6,762 nt of DNA from Flavobacteriaceae bacterium (GTDB taxonomy: Bacteria > Bacteroidota > Bacteroidia > Flavobacteriales > Flavobacteriaceae), in assembly GCA_015493405.1 (NCBI GenBank), contig WGDF01000323.1:1-6762 (forward strand). Reading direction: 5' to 3'. Positions 1 to 5,075 of the stretch are shown piece after piece. Within the stretch, counting starts at the first letter, position 1. Each line of letters begins with the position of its first letter. A program made the translations under genes and the position numbers. The notes beneath the pieces were generated by a model. It ran no database searches. It had not been told where the DNA came from and worked only from the letters and a program-made list of their open reading frames with translations.

Positions 1-424
1 CCGTAAAATAATGCCGATATTTTTGATAATATTGTTGCAAAGTGTCTTGTGGCACCAAAGTATCAATGTATTTTTGCAGGAGTCTTTGTTTATAGGTTTC
101 CGTTAACAAATCTTGGCGGTATTGTTTTACCAGTTGATTGATTTTAAGGGTGTCTACATTTTGCTCAGCTTCTTTAAGCATTAAGGTTTTATAGGCCCAA
201 TTCTCTATATAATAATGTAGCGCGCTAAGACTGTCTTCAGTTGATTTACCCCGATAGACAGCAGGGTCGATGTCTTCAAAATATAAATATTTTTGATAAA
301 TTTTAGCCATAGGCGTCTTGTCAGCATTTTTGTGAAAATACTGACAGCCGGTAAATGATAGCAGGATTAAGATCCGGATGCTATTTTTTATATTTTTTCC
401 GTAGTTGTTGCCAAACAGTTTCAT
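1..424 (-). CDS. SurA-N-like periplasmic lipoprotein (partial; C-terminus beyond the left edge)
   Basis: About 141 codons are visible; the rest lies outside the window. The frame opens with an ATG at 424-422 and begins MKLFGNNYGKNIKNSIR, followed by a short hydrophobic stretch (ILILLSFTG) and a cysteine at residue 27. FTGC is an acceptable lipobox, so the product is probably a lipid-anchored envelope protein. After the cysteine comes a motif KYLYFEDI, then an acidic segment with STEDS, then YIENWAYKTLMLKEAEQN and a helical, Gln/Lys-rich stretch ending near QYYQKYRHYFT. This order matches what I recall of a Bacteroidota lipoprotein family of about 280 aa, usually annotated as peptidyl-prolyl isomerase or SurA-like, encoded beside parvulin chaperones. 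No parvulin domain is visible in this part. The start overlaps the end of the upstream isomerase gene by 44 bases, suggesting one transcript and coupled translation. No other start codon lies between 424 and the hydrophobic stretch in this frame. Confidence 0.8.
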   Translation of the reverse strand, partial: MKLFGNNYGKNIKNSIRILILLSFTGCQYFHKNADKTPMAKIYQKYLYFEDIDPAVYRGKSTEDSLSALHYYIENWAYKTLMLKEAEQNVDTLKINQLVKQYRQDLLTETYKQRLLQKYIDTLVPQDTLQQYYQKYRHYFT

Positions 425-2330
425 TTATTTTTATCGGATAAGCTTTTTTTAAGGCGTCTAGCCATTGTTGTTCCAAGGCGTTTTGATAGTCATTGGTCAC
501 TTCTCCTTTTACGTCTTTTAAGGCGGGAAGACTTTCAGGCAATATTCGGACTAAATATAAAACCAAGTATTGTTGACCGTCTTTATAGATAACCGGTTTG
601 TTGATTTTCAAATTGTGTTTTTTGATGAAATCATCATTTTTCAGATAAGTTTTTTCTTTCAATAAGATATTTTCAGCAGCAAATTTTTTCGCTATTGTTT
701 TTTGTTTGTCTCCTTTTGATAAAGCCTTACTTATTCTTTTTGCTGTTTTTTTATCATTGGCTTGAACCGTCAAAACATCATATCTGACCGGTAATTTATA
801 ATGCTGTTGGTGCTGAGCAAAATATTTTTGTAATCCCAAAGTGTCTTGTACGGATTTATTCCAAACCATATCCGATTTTATTTTAAATAACATCAAACCG
901 TTTTTATATTCTTTCATGGTTTGAGCAAATTCAGGATAAATATCTTCAAGATGATGATTGTAATAGTTAAATAATTTTTCTTTTTTGAAACGTTTAAAGA
1001 AACGATTGATGATTTGCGTCTTGTTGTTTTTAGCTGTTTTATTGTGCGATTGACGACGGTATAAATATTGATAAAAATCTTTATAGGTTATTTTTTGGTC
1101 TTTATTGATTGTAAATAAAGTTTGATTCACCGTTTTATCCTCCGGAATCTGCCATTTATTGACAAAAAACTGATCCGTGATATGACGGTAAACGGTTTTT
1201 AAATTTCCAATCATATCAATGGGAAATTCACGTGTAATTTTTTGTAATAATTTTTCTTTTCCCATTTTAGAGCGTTCGTCTCTGAGCACTTTACGTTGCA
1301 GCATTTGTTTGACTTGACTAAAAGGAGGCACCGGATATTTTTTAAGTAGTTTGACAATATGCCAGCCATATTTGGTTTGAAAAGGTTGACTGATATCGCC
1401 TTCTTTTTTGAGGCTAAAAGCTGCTTTTTCAAAGGGAGGAATCATAGCTCTGATTCCGAATTTACGTAAGCGCCCACCGCGTTTAGCGCTATTTTTATCA
1501 TCTGAAAACTTGCGGGCTAAATTTTCAAAGCTGTCTTGTTTGTTTTTAAGTTTATCATAGATTTTATATATTCTGGTCTTGGCATCTTCTGTCGCATTTT
1601 TTGCCTTCGATTTTTTATTTAAGGCTAAGATGTGCGCTACTTCTATTTGGCCTTTTGCCGGTCGTTTGTCCAATACCTTGACGATATGATAACCGAAACG
1701 GGTTCTGAACGGTTTGGAAATTTGCCCTACCGGTGTTTGGTAAGCCGCCGTTTCAAAAGGATAGACCGTATGAAAGACATTGATATAATCTAGATCACCT
1801 TTATTTTGTTTAGCAGATGGATCGTCCGAATATTGTTGTGCCATTTGGCCAAAGTCGGCGCCTTTCTTTATTTTTTTATAAATAGACATTATTTTTTTAT
1901 AAGCAACTAAAGTGTCCTGTGGAGCAGCGTCAGGGGCAACTTGGATTAAGATATGAGCCACATGCACGTCAGTTTTCATACGCCGGTAGGCTTCTTGAAC
2001 CAAATGATTGATAATGTCATTATCCGATAAATATTTTTTGGCCAAGTCACGACGATATGATTGCAATTCTTTGTTTAATTGCGGAAAAGTATCATATTTT
2101 TTTTGATAAGCATCTTCTAATTCCAGCTTATAATGGGTAAAAAGTTGCCTATAATTATCGATGTCTTTTTGAGCAGGATCCTGAACCAAATCTATATTTT
2201 TGGTATACATATTTTCAAATTCTTGAACTGTAACCGGATGACCGTTTATATCCATTAAGACCGCATTTTTTTGTTGGGCTTTAAGGCCGGTTGCCAGAAG
2301 CAGGAAAGCTATAATAATATAAGACTTCAT
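381..2330 (-). CDS. Periplasmic parvulin-type peptidyl-prolyl cis-trans isomerase (SurA-like, two PpiC domains)
   Basis: A 649-aa secreted folding factor predicted to assist outer-membrane and exported proteins. Residues 1-18 are a signal peptide (MKSY, hydrophobic IIIAFLLLATG, cleavage likely after LKA before QQ). Residues 22-115 form a SurA_N-like helical region starting with a VLMDINGHPVTVQEFENMY segment. Two parvulin domains follow: about 121-224 (VAHILI with His126, YSDDPSA, FGYHIVKV with His215) and about 229-333 (VAHILAL with His233, FSDDKNSAKRGG, YGWHIVKLL with His324). Residues 334-649 are Lys-rich and lack a clear named domain, but 403-426 resembles the N-terminal SurA_N start and 515-599 resembles a worn parvulin fold. 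An in-frame ATG at 2384 would add 18 residues; I chose 2330 because it begins a proper signal peptide and because a promoter-like TAAATTTG lies between the two ATGs. It is followed, with overlap, by the lipoprotein gene. PpiC family membership is firm; client range is inferred. Confidence 0.93.
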   Translation of the reverse strand: MKSYIIIAFLLLATGLKAQQKNAVLMDINGHPVTVQEFENMYTKNIDLVQDPAQKDIDNYRQLFTHYKLELEDAYQKKYDTFPQLNKELQSYRRDLAKKYLSDNDIINHLVQEAYRRMKTDVHVAHILIQVAPDAAPQDTLVAYKKIMSIYKKIKKGADFGQMAQQYSDDPSAKQNKGDLDYINVFHTVYPFETAAYQTPVGQISKPFRTRFGYHIVKVLDKRPAKGQIEVAHILALNKKSKAKNATEDAKTRIYKIYDKLKNKQDSFENLARKFSDDKNSAKRGGRLRKFGIRAMIPPFEKAAFSLKKEGDISQPFQTKYGWHIVKLLKKYPVPPFSQVKQMLQRKVLRDERSKMGKEKLLQKITREFPIDMIGNLKTVYRHITDQFFVNKWQIPEDKTVNQTLFTINKDQKITYKDFYQYLYRRQSHNKTAKNNKTQIINRFFKRFKKEKLFNYYNHHLEDIYPEFAQTMKEYKNGLMLFKIKSDMVWNKSVQDTLGLQKYFAQHQQHYKLPVRYDVLTVQANDKKTAKRISKALSKGDKQKTIAKKFAAENILLKEKTYLKNDDFIKKHNLKINKPVIYKDGQQYLVLYLVRILPESLPALKDVKGEVTNDYQNALEQQWLDALKKAYPIKINETVWQQLRKKYKK

Positions 2331-2372
2331 AATAAAATATTTTAATGATGATATTGTTTTAATCAGCAAATG

Positions 2373-2400
2373 CAAATTTAACATTTTTAATTAGATTCAT
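2373..2400 (-). promoter_or_regulatory. Putative promoter of the isomerase-lipoprotein operon
   Basis: On the minus strand TAAATTTG (2380-2373) is an exact match to the Bacteroidota -7 consensus TAnnTTTG. The -33 element is poor: the nearest candidate at an allowed spacing is ATG (2400-2398, spacer 17) instead of TTG. A transcript from here would start near 2366 and have a leader of about 36 bases before the ATG at 2330. The site lies downstream of the alternative ATG at 2384, so use of this promoter would exclude that start. Such matches occur by chance in AT-rich DNA. Confidence 0.4.
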
Positions 2401-2456
2401 TGTTTTTTAACTAATTTTTTCAATAATTTAACAGGAACTGCCTACACGCATAGAAA

Positions 2457-2487
2457 TTGAAACAGCTTTTGCATAAGCCTTATTTTG
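2457..2487 (+). promoter_or_regulatory. Candidate pbpC promoter
   Basis: TTG at 2457-2459 is followed after 20 bases by TTATTTTG (2480-2487), one mismatch from TAnnTTTG. The transcript would begin near 2494 and carry a leader of about 190 bases that includes the 23-codon upstream ORF at 2610. A rival reading is TTG (2635-2637)-N21-CAAGTTTG nearer the gene, also with one mismatch, which would give a leader of only about a dozen bases. The sequence does not decide between them. Confidence 0.25.
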
Positions 2488-2609
2488 AGGGGTTTTTACT
2501 CTCATAAATGCTTAAAAACACTAATGAAAAATTCATCTCATTTCTTGATAGGTAAAATGTACTATAATACTTGATTTTTTTATGTATTTTTAAGGCCGAT
2601 AAAATAAAA

Positions 2610-2681
2610 ATGCTGCATCATATCTTGCCGTTCGATTGGTTAGCTAAATCTATAGGCGACAAGTTTGCATATCTCGGATAG
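2610..2681 (+). CDS. Possible 23-codon upstream ORF (leader peptide) before pbpC
   Basis: ATG at 2610 opens a 23-residue frame, MLHHILPFDWLAKSIGDKFA plus YLG, ending with TAG at 2679-2681, four bases before the pbpC ATG at 2686. The position would suit translational coupling, and the A-rich leader (AAAATAAAA) before the ATG resembles start regions in this phylum. The peptide matches nothing I recognise, has no run of one amino acid that would suggest attenuation, and 23-codon frames are common by chance. I list it as a possibility only. Confidence 0.2.
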   Translation: MLHHILPFDWLAKSIGDKFAYLG

Positions 2682-2685
2682 AACA

Positions 2686-5037
2686 ATGAAGAACAAATGC
2701 TTAAATCATTTAAAAAAACACCGGCTGAAATATGCAACAGTTGTATTATTAGGTATTTGGTTTTATTTTGCACTTCCCAAACCATTATTTAAGTCGGTTT
2801 ATACCACAGCTTTGTATGATAAAAGCGGCCAACTTTTGGGCGCCGGCATTGCTCGAGACGGACAATGGCGGTTTCCGCCCATTAAGCATTTGCCAGAGAA
2901 ATACAAACAATGTGTCATTAATTATGAGGATGCTTATTTTTATCGGCATCCGGGTGTCAATCCTATATCTTTAATCAAAGCTGTTTTGCAAGACTTTAAG
3001 TCCGGAAAGATTGTCAGAGGCGGTAGTACGCTTACTATGCAGGTTATACGAATGGCACGCGGAAACCGTTCGCGTAATGTCTATCAAAAATTGATAGAGA
3101 TTATATTGGCTTTGCGATTGGAATGTTCTTACAGCAAAGCGGAAATTCTTAATCTGTATGCTTCTCACGCACCTTTTGGCGGTAATGTGGTCGGCTTAGG
3201 AGCCGCAGCTTGGCGTTATTATGGTCGGTCACCAAATCAATTATCTTGGGGTGAAACGGCAACTTTGGCGGTCTTGCCTAATGCGCCTTCATTGATTTAT
3301 CCCGGAAAAAATCAGCAAAAGTTACTAAAAAAAAGAAATGCTTTATTGGACAAACTATATGCAAAGAATATCATAGACAGTTTGACTTGTCAATTGGCCA
3401 AAGCGGAAGTTTTACCCCAAAAACCCAAAGCTTTGCCCCGTTTAGCCCCGCATTTATTGGCACTTGCCATTAAACAGGGCAAGGAAGGACAACATATTAT
3501 CAGCACACTGGATAAAAAATTGCAACTTGCCATTCGTCGTATTGCCTTACGACATTATAAATATTTATCAGCTAATAAAATTAACAATATGGGCATACTG
3601 GTGACCGAAGTGTCAACCGGTAATATTTTAGCCTATTTGGGGAATGTTCCGGAACGTGCGCATCCCAAACAGGCTGCTGTGGATATGATCATGGCACCAC
3701 GTAGCACCGGTAGTATTTTAAAACCTTTTTTATATGCTTGGGCTTTTAAATCCGGTTTAATTTTGCCTCATACTTTATTGAAAGATATCCCGACTCAGAT
3801 TGCCGGCTATCACCCCAGAAATTACAATAAAACTTATGACGGTATGGTGCCTGCTGATGCAGCTTTGGCCCGTTCTCTCAATGTGCCGGCAGTACGTTTG
3901 TTGCGGGCTTATGGTTTGCAAAAATTTAGAGACCAGTTGCAGAGTTTGCATTTACCAAGCATTAATAAACCTGCCGATTATTATGGTTTAACCTTAATTT
4001 TGGGAGGCGCCGAAACCCGATTGTATGATATGGCCAATGCTTATGCTGCTATGTCACGTGTGCTCAATCATTATAATCAGTTTGGTAAGTATGACCCCCA
4101 AGATTATTTTCAAATTGATTTTGTCAGACACCAACATCTTTTTAAGCCGAAACAACATACCGGTTTGTTTGAAGCGGACGATATTTGGTTTGTATTCAAA
4201 GCTTTATCGGATAAAGACCGGCCTGTTGAAGGGGATGACTGGAATATTTATCGATCAGCTCAGAAAATTGCTTGGAAAACAGGCACCAGTTTTGGCCATC
4301 GTGATGCCTGGTGCATTGGAACGACACCCCGATATACAGTAGCGGTTTGGGTTGGTAATGCGACAGGAGAAGGGCGCCCCGGATTAACCGGCACGCAATC
4401 CGCTGCGCCTATTATGTTTGATGTTTTTAAGCATTTACCCATTTCCAATTGGTTTGAAAAACCTGTTTCTGCTATGATTCAAGCCAAAGTTTGTAAGCAA
4501 AGCGGGATGTTGGCCGGCCCGATATGTCCCGATGTGGCGCTTACTTATCTGCCCCGAAACGGGGAACGCAGTTCGGTTTGCCGGTATCATAAATTGGTAC
4601 ATCTCAATAAAGAAGGCACCAAACGCGTCAATTCGTCTTGCTATGAAGTGCAACAAATGAAAACGCAAACTTTTTTTGTCTTACCGCCCATAGCGGCTTG
4701 GTATTATCAGCGAAAAAATCCTGATTATCAAAATTTGCCCCCTTGGGATCCTGCTTGTCAGTTGACGAATAAGCCCGAAATGGCCTTAGTGTATCCTAAA
4801 CCTCATATTCAGATTTTTATTCCGAAAGATTTTGGACAGAAACGACAAAAAATTGTTTGTAAAGCCGTTCATCAGGATAAAAATGCCTTTATATATTGGC
4901 ATTTGGACCGGCAGTTTATTCGTATGACACATGGGCAGCATCAGATTGAGATTTTTGCGCGTCAGGGAAAGCATACCCTCAGTTTAGTAGATGATAAAGG
5001 TCAGATGATAAAATGTGATTTTGAGGTTGTTAAATAG
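2686..5037 (+). CDS. pbpC: Penicillin-binding protein 1C (bifunctional peptidoglycan glycosyltransferase/transpeptidase)
   Basis: A 783-aa class A-like PBP anchored in the inner membrane with its catalytic part in the periplasm. Residues 1-15 are basic, 16-30 form one membrane anchor. The GT51 glycosyltransferase domain covers about 55-235: EDAYFYRHPG with catalytic Glu81, GGSTLTMQV at 112-120, KAEIL with Glu153, and ASHAPFGGNVVG at 159-170, a form I associate with Bacteroidota PBP1C. The transpeptidase domain has SILK (Ser343, Lys346), SLN (397-399) and KTGTS (531-535), all intact. A cysteine-bearing segment (C603, C614, C632, C652, C691) and a FVLPP/WYYQRKNPDY stretch then lead to the C-terminal BiPBP_C domain, about 695-783. 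Length and order match full-length PBP1C. A TTG at 2665 could add seven residues, but the ATG at 2686 directly precedes the basic membrane-anchor region. The alpha-2-macroglobulin gene often linked to pbpC elsewhere is not in this window. Confidence 0.96.
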   Translation: MKNKCLNHLKKHRLKYATVVLLGIWFYFALPKPLFKSVYTTALYDKSGQLLGAGIARDGQWRFPPIKHLPEKYKQCVINYEDAYFYRHPGVNPISLIKAVLQDFKSGKIVRGGSTLTMQVIRMARGNRSRNVYQKLIEIILALRLECSYSKAEILNLYASHAPFGGNVVGLGAAAWRYYGRSPNQLSWGETATLAVLPNAPSLIYPGKNQQKLLKKRNALLDKLYAKNIIDSLTCQLAKAEVLPQKPKALPRLAPHLLALAIKQGKEGQHIISTLDKKLQLAIRRIALRHYKYLSANKINNMGILVTEVSTGNILAYLGNVPERAHPKQAAVDMIMAPRSTGSILKPFLYAWAFKSGLILPHTLLKDIPTQIAGYHPRNYNKTYDGMVPADAALARSLNVPAVRLLRAYGLQKFRDQLQSLHLPSINKPADYYGLTLILGGAETRLYDMANAYAAMSRVLNHYNQFGKYDPQDYFQIDFVRHQHLFKPKQHTGLFEADDIWFVFKALSDKDRPVEGDDWNIYRSAQKIAWKTGTSFGHRDAWCIGTTPRYTVAVWVGNATGEGRPGLTGTQSAAPIMFDVFKHLPISNWFEKPVSAMIQAKVCKQSGMLAGPICPDVALTYLPRNGERSSVCRYHKLVHLNKEGTKRVNSSCYEVQQMKTQTFFVLPPIAAWYYQRKNPDYQNLPPWDPACQLTNKPEMALVYPKPHIQIFIPKDFGQKRQKIVCKAVHQDKNAFIYWHLDRQFIRMTHGQHQIEIFARQGKHTLSLVDDKGQMIKCDFEVVK

Positions 5038-5057
5038 GGCGTAATAACCTATTTTTG
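5027..5057 (+). promoter_or_regulatory. Putative promoter of the ABC-F gene, inside the 3' end of pbpC
   Basis: TTG at 5027-5029, a 20-base spacer and TATTTTTG at 5050-5057 match the Bacteroidota pattern TTG-N17-23-TAnnTTTG without a mismatch, the best such match noticed in the window. It would start transcription near 5064, leaving a leader of about 12 bases to the ATG at 5076. The -33 element lies in the last codons of pbpC. This suggests that the ABC-F gene can be transcribed independently of pbpC. The call rests on the pattern alone. Confidence 0.5.
5032..5056 (+). terminator. Weak hairpin after pbpC, possible terminator
   Basis: AAATAGG (5032-5038) can pair with CCTATTT (5048-5054) as a 7-bp stem around a 9-base loop; the run of five T (5052-5056) lies partly in the stem and partly after it. 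The pbpC stop codon sits in the left arm. With two G-C pairs and a shared T-run the stem is weak for an intrinsic terminator, and its right arm is also the -7 element of the ABC-F promoter, so the symmetry may be coincidental. Confidence 0.3.
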
Positions 5058-5075
5058 ACCCGTTAAAATTTAAAT

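Larger units (their letters stand above)
2331..2685. other. Divergent intergenic region between the isomerase gene and pbpC
   Basis: This 355-base AT-rich stretch must hold the control regions for both divergent genes. I see a TAAATTTG element for the leftward gene, a possible TTG-N20-TTATTTTG for pbpC, two very short ORFs (2428-2505 leftward, 25 codons; 2610-2681 rightward, 23 codons), and two small dyads: ATAAG-C-CTTAT at 2473-2483 and ATGAA-AAA-TTCAT at 2524-2536. Neither dyad is long enough to call as an operator. No tRNA, riboswitch or longer coding frame was recognised. Confidence 0.7.

Noticed and set aside
1211..1432. A 73-codon minus-strand frame overlapping the second parvulin domain region
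   Set aside because: It is out of frame inside a conserved domain of the isomerase and has no family signature.
2545..2570. TTGATA and TATAAT (2545-2550 and 2563-2568) as a sigma-70-type promoter
   Set aside because: The spacer is 12 bases, too short for sigma-70, and the Bacteroidota sigma factor uses a different consensus.
4025..4342. A 105-codon open frame on the plus strand within pbpC
   Set aside because: It lies in another frame of the well-supported transpeptidase domain, and its translation has no recognisable domain; it is an overlap artefact.
4260..4668. Minus-strand frames opposite the KTG box and the cysteine segment of pbpC
   Set aside because: Both run antisense to conserved PBP1C motifs and show no coding features of their own.
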